The notes beneath the pieces were generated by a model. The model was given only the letters and a program-made list of their open reading frames with translations. It was not told the DNA's origin and ran no database searches. The translations under genes were made by a program, and so were the position numbers. DNA of 64,000 nucleotides from Anniella stebbinsi (lineage: Eukaryota; Chordata; Lepidosauria; Squamata; Anniellidae), in contig JARDYH010000004.1 in the NCBI GenBank assembly GCA_029215795.1, positions 201,238,017-201,302,016 on the forward strand, read 5' to 3'. How positions within the stretch are numbered: position 1 is the stretch's first letter; the number at the start of each line of letters is the position of its first letter. Below are positions 56,022-64,000 of this stretch, piece by piece.

Positions 56022-56084
56022 ATATTGACGGCAGAATAACAACCAATCTAGAAGAAAGTAAGAGACACAGCCTTACTGAAGATG
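56022..56084 (+). CDS. SANT gene model, mini-exon 4 (phase 1-1, alternative donor)
   Basis: Acceptor ttattttacag, donor gatg/gtgagt. In phase 1 it encodes IDGRITTNLEESKRHSLTED. If the first donor is skipped the frame stays open to a second donor agg/gtaatt at 56153, also phase 1. Confidence 0.55.
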
Positions 56085-56413
56085 GTGAGTTAGCTTTAAC
56101 AGCTATTGCACATGTAATTCCCTTTCCTACTGACACAGATGCATTAACAGAGGGTAATTACTTTATTTTATTTGTTGGATCTGTACATCATTCATAATTA
56201 TATCCTAGTCTATGTAACGTTTCTTAAATAAACAGGGAAAACAGAGCCTACAAATTAATATTATTATTAAGGATAACTGGCAATTTATACTATTATTCAT
56301 TCAAATACTGTAACATAGAACAACGTACTTCTGCAAACCTAAATAGGAAAAAAAAAACAGTTTTGGTAATAATTTCATTAAAAATTCATACATAGTCTTT
56401 TTTACATTTCAAG

Positions 56414-56482
56414 AGGAAACAAAAGAAGATGTTGGGGAAAGTAATCTATCAACTTCCACTGCTTCTGAGGATGTAACCATTT
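56414..56482 (+). CDS. SANT gene model, mini-exon 5 (phase 1-1)
   Basis: Acceptor tacatttcaag, donor attt/gtaagt. Phase-1 reading is open: ETKEDVGESNLSTSTASEDV, Ser/Thr/Glu-rich like the others. Confidence 0.6.
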
Positions 56483-56577
56483 GTAAGTTGCCCATCATAA
56501 TTGTACTATGAATTAAACAAGCAATATTTCAAACTTTAATACGCACATGTTATATTACTTTACATAGGTATAACCTC

Positions 56578-56627
56578 ATCAGAGAGTAGTCCGGGTACTA
56601 CAAGGACAAATACGGAGAACAGTAATG
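56578..56627 (+). CDS. SANT gene model, mini-exon 6 (phase 1-1)
   Basis: Acceptor actttacatag, donor aatg/gtaagt. Phase-1 reading is open: ITSSESSPGTTRTNTENSN. Confidence 0.6.
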
Positions 56628-56791
56628 GTAAGTAACTATTATAATTGCGGAAGTTTATGAATGATCCTTTGCAATGGGTATATTAAAACATAATGGTTTG
56701 TGATTGTTTAAATGGAACATGTACAAATTTAACTTTGGAGAATTGATTAAAAACTAACAGTTTATTAATACATCTACATGACTTTTTACAG

Positions 56792-56920
56792 TAGATACAG
56801 CCTCAGTTATATCCATACCTTCAAGCACTGTAGTTGAAGATAGCACTGGTGAAGACAACAGCACACATACCAGTGAAGTTGAAAAAGATAGTTCAAGTGA
56901 AACTCCTCTCAATGTTATTG
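56792..56920 (+). CDS. SANT gene model, mini-exon 7 (phase 1-1)
   Basis: Acceptor gactttttacag, donor attg/gtaaat. Phase-1 reading is open for 43 codons: STVVEDSTGEDNSTHTSEVE and SSSETPLNVI, again Ser/Thr and acidic. Confidence 0.6.
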
Positions 56921-57134
56921 GTAAATGTATTTTATAATTATGTTAAGTTATTAATAAAAACTAAATGTACAGAAGTGTGGACTGTATTGCATACACAACA
57001 TTATATTTCAAAAATAAACATCAAGACCTTGTAAAATGGATTCTGAAATGTAAAATGGATTCTGAAACATTTTTAAAATGTTTCAATGAAATGGTATCTT
57101 AAGTGACAACAGATGGGGAACACGCCACACAGAT

Positions 57135-57355
57135 CCACATGGGTCAGTGCTGTGGTGAAGCGCTGAACTGCGCTTCACCACAGCACTGACCCGTGTGGAT
57201 CTGTGTGTCCTGTAACTCCACACGGGTCAGTGCTGTGTTGAAAAGCTGTTCAGCGCTTCACCCCAGCACTGACCCGTGTGGATCTGTGTGCCCTGTAACT
57301 CCACATGGGACAGTGCTGTGGTGAAGCGCTGCTCAGCTTTTCACCACAGCATACA
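57135..57355. repeat. Hairpin array, 83-bp period, in an intron of the SANT gene model
   Basis: Three units start at 57135, 57218 and 57301. Each is a palindrome: 'gtcagtgctgtggtgaagcg' in one arm faces 'cgcttcaccacagcactgac' in the other, capped by a few bases, followed by a linker 'atctgtgtg(t/c)cctgtaact'. The third unit is truncated at about 57355. Confidence 0.9.
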
Positions 57356-57495
57356 TGATTCTGCTCATTTATTAGTTAAGATGGATACATTTATAAGATA
57401 GGTGTATTAAAGACAAAGAAACATTTCACAATTACATTGTGTTCCTGATTTTTAACGTCTACTCTTTTTTCTTACAATTCATTTTGGTGTTGTAG

Positions 57496-57626
57496 AACTT
57501 ATTGTACCTTCTACGTCAAGAAACATAATGCATGACATTCACTCCAATCCTAACACCTCTGCATGTTCAATGCTCCCCAAGGAAGGCAGCGTTAAGGACA
57601 TCTTTGAGCAAGTCAATGTCATTTGA
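57496..57626 (+). pseudogene. SANT gene model, exon 8 (in-frame stop)
   Basis: Acceptor gtgttgtag. Phase-1 reading gives LIVPSTSRNIMHDIHSNPN and KEGSVKDIFEQVNVI and then TGA at 57624-57626; a donor (atgtag/gtatc) follows about 25 bp later. Either the stop is a lesion or this is an alternative 3' end. Confidence 0.5.
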
Positions 57627-58300
57627 CTTGACATTGAGAGAGGATGTAGGTATCATAAGTTAATGACAATGCTCTAAGGTTATTATAATGTGCATTAAAC
57701 TTTTTCTTTTAGGATGCTCCAAAGATTGTTGTAAATATTTTTTATACTTTCCCATACTTATGGATAGTAATGCCAATAAATTCATTTAAAAAAAAACAGT
57801 ATCACTCTAGACAATAAGACTAGTAGATTTTAAAAGTACTTAATGTAATTTTTCTAAAGTTCATCAAAACTTGAAAACTCCATGACATTCTTGGTTCAAT
57901 ATTGGTTTGTTTCAATGTACTATCATATCCCATATGGTCTGGATTTACAAGTATTTCTTAACTTCCTTTTAAGCTAAATTCAAGATGTCTTAGACCTTTA
58001 ATGCATTTTTCTGTGACAACAAAACTTTACACTAAGAGTAATTTTAATTTATAAGGACTTAGTGACTGTACTAGCTACTGTGGGTGCTCTGTACACAGTC
58101 ATTATCAGTGGTGACTTCTGTTGTTTGTTTTTTATGAAGAGTTATTACACTGGTAAACACATATGTTTCAATTAATTTATATAGTATAAATGTATGGCCA
58201 TTGTTTACCATAAATTCATTATGCTACTAATTGGTGCTTTAAATACCCAGCCAGTATTGCGTACTAACGTCAGTATTTTCTATTTCTCAATCTGAAATAG

Positions 58301-58401
58301 TTTTACGCATGGAACAAAAAATGCAGAACTTTGAGAAAAGGCTGTCAGCATTAGAGGCTTGGAAAGCCTTGGTGGAAAGAGATGTAATGAAAAAAAATTG
58401 A
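58301..58401 (+). CDS. SANT gene model, terminal coiled-coil exon
   Basis: Acceptor ctcaatctgaaatag. Phase-1 reading encodes RMEQKMQNFEKRLSALEAWK and ALVERDVMKKN, an amphipathic helix likely to dimerise, and stops at 58399-58401. An AATAAA near 58672 is a candidate polyadenylation signal. Confidence 0.6.
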
Positions 58402-58689
58402 AATATTGGTTTTGTGATTATGTGTCTTGTATTTTAAAGACATTGATAGCGTTACTGTTTCTGTTGATCTTTTTGTTTGACAATTCTGATGTATTTTTTT
58501 AAAATACTAACTTGTATAAAGCTTGCTATGTAATTGTTAACAACGTTCAGGTTGAAATGTTCAGAACAATTATTTGAAAATATATTGTTAAAAAAATAAC
58601 AATGTATTGTAAAGTATAATATCAATGATAAGCATTGATCCTATATATTTCCAAAAAAATTTAACAATGTAAATAAAAAATATTATCTA

Positions 58690-60555
58690 AAGAATGTTTC
58701 TCTGTCATTTTTCTTTTCATATATAGCTTATCACTTACTGTTTGGAGGCTCTGAAGTTAATACTTAGTAAAGTTCAATCAGTTCACTAAACACTTGCAAG
58801 CTGCAGGAACTTTACATTCAGTGTGTGTGTGTGTGTGGGGGGGTTCATTACAGTACATGAGTATTATCTGACTGTATAGGTAAATGCATGCGTTTTCCAA
58901 AGCACATGTCTTATTAACAATACTTGTGTTGCAGAGTGAAAAGTGAATCCTCTTTACAAATTGATACGTTAGCCCAAACAAATGTTAACGCGGCCAGGGG
59001 GCGGACTGGTATGGCTACCACATCAGCAGGAGTCATAGGTCTATGTTTGGTTGTCAGGGTTCAACATGGATTGTTAATTTTATGGAATTTTTTATTTGAG
59101 TTTGAGTAATTAATTGGCTGGAGATGTATTGGTCTATATGTTTATGTAACCCGATATCATGCCACATTAGTATTAATTCATCTTGAAGCCTAATACAGTT
59201 GACATACATGTGATGCTCCTTGGGGTAAATAATATCCGGAGGGGTGGTTGAAAAGATGCTCTTAATTGTAGCTTCTTTATTGGAGGAAGTAAATAGTTTT
59301 CTATTAGGTGATCCCTATTCTCACTGTCTTTGTTAGTAATTTTTTTACAATATTGAAAAAATTGCAAACATTGAATTCCTATTACCTTATGTTTTGTTGA
59401 AATGGATGGGTTAGGAAATAGCTTGTAATTGTTCAAATAACTATTATTAAGAATGTTAGAGTTAATAGTTCTCCAAAACAATGGTTTATACTGCTTAGGC
59501 TTGCCTACACAGCTAAGCATACAAGTATTCTCATACTTTATGTGCCAATATATACATTCAAATAATTGCAGGTATTTTTAAGGCTGAAGATATGTCCCCA
59601 TATGTTAATGCATTTAATGGGGGGTATAGACACCTAGTAATTACATCTTATTAACTGCATGTGAGTCTTGAAATGAAATTATGAATTGAAATAATAGTCT
59701 TACACATATTGTTTTTTTAAAAAATTCAATTTTTTATTGATTTACTTCATTGTAACAGTAATAGTAGGTCTAACATATTTTACAATAAAAGTTAAAGTAA
59801 CCAAGGAGATATTGTTTATTAAAGTAAATTGACAGTTAACTTTATAAATCCTTTGTGATTTATGATATAGAAGATGCAGAAACCTCTGTAATGTATATCA
59901 AAGTTTTGGAGAAATACAATTTCAAATCAACCTTTCAGTTTTCTGCATTAATCCTAAATTGCCACTTTAAAACTGTTGGCATGTGTTACTTCATAATATT
60001 GTAAATATTATTAATGAACTATGTTATTATCAATAAACTTCCATAGACATTATTAAAATAATGTTTCTGTATAGGTGTAATGGCAGTAACAATTTAACCT
60101 CAAAAAAATACATTGCAGATTAAATTTTACTAACGTAATGTAACCATAAATATCAAGATAATGAATTTTACAATGCGTATGGATCTCCAATTTTTTTTTT
60201 TACATATAACTACCTTCTCTCTGCATATATTATAAACTTCAAGGTGAAAAAGTGAATGGTCTCCTATGCAGACGTTTGGGACGTATAGGGTTATTATTTT
60301 TCTTTAGTGGTGTTCTTCAATGGATATTCAGTGGATTTAATTTTGTCTCTAGATAGCGCTGTACATCTTTAGAAAAGAAGCAGTATTGTGGCTATTTATA
60401 TAAGAAAGCCCAGGCCATTATATTGAGATATGCAGTCATTGGTGTTGTAATCCATGGCAGGTAAAAAAGTGTGTTTAGCTAAATCAATTATTTCCCTTTC
60501 TCACCATATAGTATATGTGATTGTAATTTTTGTTCTTATGTGTTTGTATTCTTAG
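58690..60555. other. AT-rich stretch, no gene recognised
   Basis: A (TG)n run lies at 58820-58838. ORFs, including one of 115 codons on the minus strand at 59520-59173, show no domain. The right part may be the body of the element that carries the hammerhead-like motif. Confidence 0.4.
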
Positions 60556-60558
60556 ATA

Positions 60559-60596
60559 AGGTCACTGAAGAAGAATTGGCGAAACGCGTTTGACCT
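60559..60596 (+). ncRNA. Hammerhead-ribozyme-like motif (Penelope-type)
   Basis: Stem I AGGTCA (60559-60564) pairs fully with TGACCT (60591-60596). Between them are the core CTGAAGA (CUGANGA, 60565-60571), a degraded stem II region AGAATTGGC (60572-60580), GAAA (60581-60584) and the self-complementary ACGCGT (60584-60589), which would form stem III in a dimer. A U at 60590 occupies the cleavage position. Small dimer-acting hammerheads of this layout are known from Penelope-like elements. No reverse transcriptase or GIY-YIG domain is readable nearby. Confidence 0.5.
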
Positions 60597-60724
60597 CAAT
60601 TTATTTGTGTCTATTATTGTATTAAAATTATTTGTACATTTCTAGTACTTACATTTATCATTTTTTATCAGTTACAATTCATTTTTTAAACTTGAATATT
60701 TTAATGTTAAATAAGATTCCTTAA

Positions 60725-60985
60725 CTGTGTGCAATGCCATGCATACCTACTTGGGAGTAAGACTCACTGAACACAATGGGACTTATGTCTGAGCAAACAT
60801 GCATAGGGTTCTACGATCTCATTGGTTTCAATGGGAGAATGTTAAATGCCTGCTTTTCCCTGCACATTAGGTTTGCTATATTCTGCATTCACAAAACCAG
60901 GACAAATTTTATTTATTTATATTTGCATTTAAAATACATGTTTTTTTCTATCTAAACATGCATAGGATTGTGCCCTAAAGAACAA
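60725..60985. repeat. Palindromic 'gcatacctacttgggagtaag / atgcataggattgtgcc' repeats
   Basis: Words 'cttgggagtaagactcact', 'aatgggacttatgtctgag' and 'catgcataggattgtgccct' belong to the family described at 9882-10095. Confidence 0.55.
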
Positions 60986-61019
60986 AAACAAAAGCAGCCA
61001 TGTTGACCATAAGGGAAAA

Positions 61020-61125
61020 AGATCGAAATCCATATAAAATAATACTTTCATTAGGCCAACTCAAAAATCACAAAAATGTACAAGTTTTTGAGATCTTCAG
61101 ATCTCTTCATCAGGCAAGATGTGAC
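61020..61125 (-). repeat. Dispersed repeat with hammerhead-like hairpin
   Basis: On the minus strand CTGATGA (61113-61107) is followed by A, then GAGATC-TGAA-GATCTC (61105-61090), then AAAA where a hammerhead has GAAA. The remainder ('gagttggcctaatgaaagta') is a repeat phrase I associate with vertebrate Penelope-like elements. Stem I is not convincing. Confidence 0.35.
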
Positions 61126-61204
61126 AAAAAGCAGGGTGGTGGTGGTAATATGAATGGTAGTGGGGTAGCTAACTGGATGTTATAGTCAGGATGTATGTGT
61201 TGTT

Positions 61205-61320
61205 AATCATAAAATGATATAGAATCATAAAATAGTAGAGTTGGAAGGGGCCTACAAGGCCGTTGAGTCCAACCCCCTGCTCAGTGCATGGAAGAGGAGG
61301 GTGTGCAGACATTCAGCTTG
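61205..61320 (-). mobile_element. CR1 LINE 3' end fragment
   Basis: The forward strand 'agaatcataaaatagtagag' and 'ttggaaggggcctacaaggc' then 'gagtccaaccccctgctca' is the complement of a CR1 3' end, including its octamer-like (ATTCTATG)-type terminus. Confidence 0.7.
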
Positions 61321-61604
61321 GCCTCTGCCTGGTGATGTGATGGCTTCAGTGCCCACAGGACTACAGAGAACACGAAAATAGACAATTGTTGTCTCTCCGT
61401 TTTTGAAAATATAAAATCCATCTACCTATTAACTCAAAACAGTTACCATACAGGCCCTTGGCACCCCTAACTTGGGTGTAAGCCCCACTGAATTTACAAG
61501 CAAACCTGCATAAAATCCGGCTACCTGAATGGTATTGTGGCATATGCTTTTGTGGACACTAGAATGCTTAAGTTCTCAAAAGCTTATACCAACCTAAATC
61601 TATT

Positions 61605-61825
61605 AGGGTGCAATCCTATGCATGTTTAGACAGAAGAAAGTCGTACAACTCCCAGTATGCCTTAGCCAGTCATGCTGGCTGGTAGAAGCCAGGAGATGTA
61701 GGACTTTTTTTTATCTAAACATGCACAGGATTGCACCTTTTGTTTTTAGAAGTACAACCCTATGCACACCTACTCATAAATAAGTGCCTTTGAGTTTAAT
61801 GGGTTTTACTCCCAAGTATGTGTAG
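61605..61825. repeat. Palindromic repeat cluster
   Basis: 'gtgcaatcctatgcatgttt', 'acatgcacaggattgcacct' and 'tgggttttactcccaagta' again combine the family of 9882-10095. An 'aactcccagtatgccttagc' arm of the 60-176 type is embedded. Confidence 0.55.
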
Positions 61826-61879
61826 CCTAAGATGCCACAAGAGCCTTGTTATTGTGAAGATTAACAGGTTTATTTTTGT

Positions 61880-62430
61880 TGTTGTTTAGCTACGACAAAC
61901 TACGGGAGGGCTATCCATCTGGGAGGGGGGAAAGGGAGGAGGGAAATGCCTTTTAAACATGTTAGCTTGGTGGGTTAAAAAAGGAGGCGCACATTGTCCC
62001 AGAGCAAAGGAAGGGAAAAACTCAACCAACCTTAAGTCCTTGGCTGAACTGAGGGAGGAAGAGGCAGGAATCTCGTGCCAAACCTCTGGATGAGGTGTAC
62101 GGGAACCCAGCAGGCACCTAGTGCTTTGGGAAAAGGCAGGCTGTGGAAGAAGGCGTGCTGGTTGCGGCCATGGATCCTCCTCATGAGTCGGGTGGCTGAG
62201 GAAGCCCTGCACCGTCCCCGCCTCCGTAGGGGGGAGGAGGAGGAGGAATAACTCAGGTGCTTCTCTTTGTCTGGGTTCTAGTGCCCCAGTGCTTTCTGCT
62301 CTCTCTCTCTCTCTGTCTTGCCCAGCCGGATCAGGAATCCGGGATTTGTGACTGACCGGCTGGGACATTTCAGAATGTCTTGGAATCCGTGACATTCCCG
62401 GTTTTCCAGGACGTATGGCAACCCTATTTA
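61880..62430. other. GC-rich segment, function unknown
   Basis: A 188-codon minus-strand ORF (Pro/Ser/Arg-rich) crosses it without domain features. The right end 'gacgtatggcaaccctattt' resembles the terminus of a DNA transposon, but no matching left end was found. Confidence 0.3.
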
Positions 62431-62504
62431 CAAGACAACCATTGTGAAACACATAATATAATATTGACCGTCGTGCCCTAACTAATTATCTTCTTAGAGA
62501 TAAT

Positions 62505-62640
62505 GAAAATGTAACTACCACTGTCTGCCTCCTAAGGAAAGATGTGGCGTTAAGGCTTGGAACGGCTAACACCCAATTTCAATGATATTTTAATATTTTC
62601 TGGAAACAGAACAGCCTAAAAGTGCATTTCCTGAAATCTA
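62505..62640 (+). repeat. Dispersed repeat shared with 305-425
   Basis: gatgtggcgttaaggcttgg and 'aacacccaatttc' repeat the words of the left-end copy in the same order and orientation. Confidence 0.5.
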
Positions 62641-63370
62641 AGGTGTTCTACTGAGTATAAAAATCAAAATATTCCTTCCCCAGCCAATGCATAAAGCCAA
62701 AGAACAGCAAGAAAAAACAGACATTACACCAAATTAAAACCGAAAACACAACTCACAATACATTAAATATTTAAAAAGTAACTAAAACATTCAACAAATA
62801 ACGCCTGCCAAGAGAAAACACAACTTTTAAAAGGTTTTTTTAAAAAATTAAGACTTATTTGGTTTGCCAATCTGTCCCGAAATATCAAAACAGGATGTAT
62901 GAGTGATCAAACAAATTGTCCTCTGGGTTACGGTCCTCATTCTATTTGTTTTGACTACTGCAAATCAATAAAACAGGAGCATTACGTGCGTGGGTGATTC
63001 TATGGCAGAGGGGGATCCCGTACGTAGCCGGGATCCAAAACAATTGTTCCTTTAAAGGTTGTAACCTAAATAATTTCCTTGGAACACACACATATTAACG
63101 TCCAAACAATAAATTTACATTGATAGTTACAGTGGTCAACCGTAGATTTTTCATTGTCCTAACTCTCAACCTCTCTTAACAATTATAGCAGATTCATGAC
63201 TAAGGTCAGATGTAGAACAATGAACAGTAACTTGCAAAAGAAAAGTGCTAAGGTTAACTCCAATTGTAGTACTAATTGTTGGACTATCAACTATACTAAG
63301 CAGTGGTGATAGCACATCAACATGACAACTTATGTAAGTGTAATGGCATTACACCCAAATATATTTCTCT
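62641..63370. other. No gene recognised
   Basis: AT-rich, with a short CpG-containing island near 62980-63040; nothing identified. Confidence 0.45.
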
Positions 63371-64000
63371 ATGCCTTCGATAACAGTGCCAGCTAAGGAT
63401 AGTGTGTCTCCTCTGAATGAATGCTTGGAGGCGGTAATGGGCTGGATGAGGAAAAACAGACTGAAGCTGAATCCAGACAAGACGGAGGTGCTTGCTGTCA
63501 AAGGCCGCAACCTGGGTTTGGAGGTGTGTCAACCGGTTCTGGATGGGGTTACACTCCCCCTGAAAGACTGTGTTCGCAGCTTGGGGGCACTCCTGGATCC
63601 ATCACTCCAAATGACAGCTCAGATAGATGCGACGGCCAGGAGTGCCTACTATCAGCTTCGGCTGATACGCCAGCTGCGCCCCTTTCTAGAGTTGGAAGAC
63701 CTAAAGATGGTGGTGCACGCGCTGGTAACTTCGAAGCTCGACTTCTGCAATGCACTGTACATAGGGCTACCTCTATGCCTAGTCCGGAAACTTCAACTAG
63801 TTCAAAATATGGCAACCAGGTTGGTCACCGATACATCTAGGGGTGACCAGATTACGCCAGCTTTAAAATCGCTCCACTGGTTGCCAATTAGTTTCCGGGC
63901 GAAGTATAAAGTGTTGTTTATTACCTTTAAAGCCCTACATGGTTTGGGTCCAGGTTACCTGCGGGATCGCCTTCTCCCATACAATCCGCCCCGCACGCTC
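63371..64000 (+). pseudogene. L2 LINE reverse transcriptase fragment, runs off the window
   Basis: One frame is open to the edge: LKLNPDKTEVLAVKGRN, CVRSLGALLDPSLQMTAQID, SAYYQLRLIRQLRPFLELED, TSKLDFCNALYIGLP, KLQLVQNMATRLVT, LKSLHWLPISFRAKYKVLF and FKALHGLGPGYLRDRLLPY. This is the thumb and C-terminal region of an L2-clade reverse transcriptase. The insertion is 5'-truncated near 63385, downstream of the catalytic YADD box. It has no stop in about 200 codons, so it is fairly young. Confidence 0.85.

Noticed and set aside
61886..62452. 188-codon minus-strand ORF
   Set aside because: No domain, low-complexity Pro/Ser/Arg composition in a GC-rich segment, and it extends into a transposon-like terminus.

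Overview
The window is a repeat-dominated stretch of a vertebrate nuclear genome, most likely a squamate reptile. That call rests on tRNA-derived SINEs with lizard/snake-type heads, L2 and CR1 LINE ends, a Ngaro tyrosine-recombinase retrotransposon, hAT, pogo and MULE-like DNA transposons, and short palindromic elements of the kind that fill squamate genomes. I recognise no bacterial-type operon, tRNA or rRNA gene. All assignments come from reading the sequence and its translations; no database search was possible.

Layout. 0-18 kb is gene-poor: a dimeric satellite-like array (590-1325), several TA-flanked palindromic elements sharing GGGTGACCA termini, three SINE copies, and two copies of a CpG-rich short element full of GCGCATTA words. 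18.9-21.8 kb (minus) is a decayed Helitron-type ORF in which a PIF1-like helicase is followed by a ubiquitin-specific-protease (USP) domain, the most unusual protein arrangement seen. 22-25 kb holds an L2 end, a tandem array and an L1-like 5' region. 26.3-30 kb is a LINE (reverse transcriptase plus C-terminal zinc motif) split by a 1.57-kb hAT-type element with a perfect 8-bp target duplication; that element carries a tandem array of GC-rich palindromes. 31-35 kb is a terminal exon and a degenerate Ngaro copy with an LTR nested inside it. 35-36.4 kb is an unidentified coiled-coil ORF with an overlapping membrane-leader-like ORF. 37.9-43.9 kb is a nearly complete Ngaro: gag-like ORFs, RT, RNase H, tyrosine recombinase and an SGNH hydrolase, all on the minus strand. 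44-45.2 kb is a MULE-like transposase remnant.

46.77-50.55 kb is a full-length pogo/Tigger-type transposon with an intact 451-aa transposase, TA target duplication and terminal inverted repeats; it contains the same GC-rich palindrome module as the unrelated hAT element at 28-29 kb. 52.3-58.7 kb (plus) is a multi-exon gene model: a Myb/SANT-like DNA-binding exon (broken by a stop and a frameshift), then a run of small Ser/Thr/Asp/Glu-rich exons that all begin and end in phase 1, and a terminal coiled-coil exon. An intron contains an 83-bp-period hairpin array. 60-61.3 kb has two hammerhead-ribozyme-like motifs and a CR1 end, and an L2 reverse transcriptase fragment runs off the right edge.

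The window is therefore mainly a stack of nested mobile elements of different ages, not a pathway. The items most worth follow-up are the helicase-USP fusion, the palindromic module shared by two transposon superfamilies, the phase-1 mini-exon SANT gene, the SGNH-bearing Ngaro and the hammerhead candidate.
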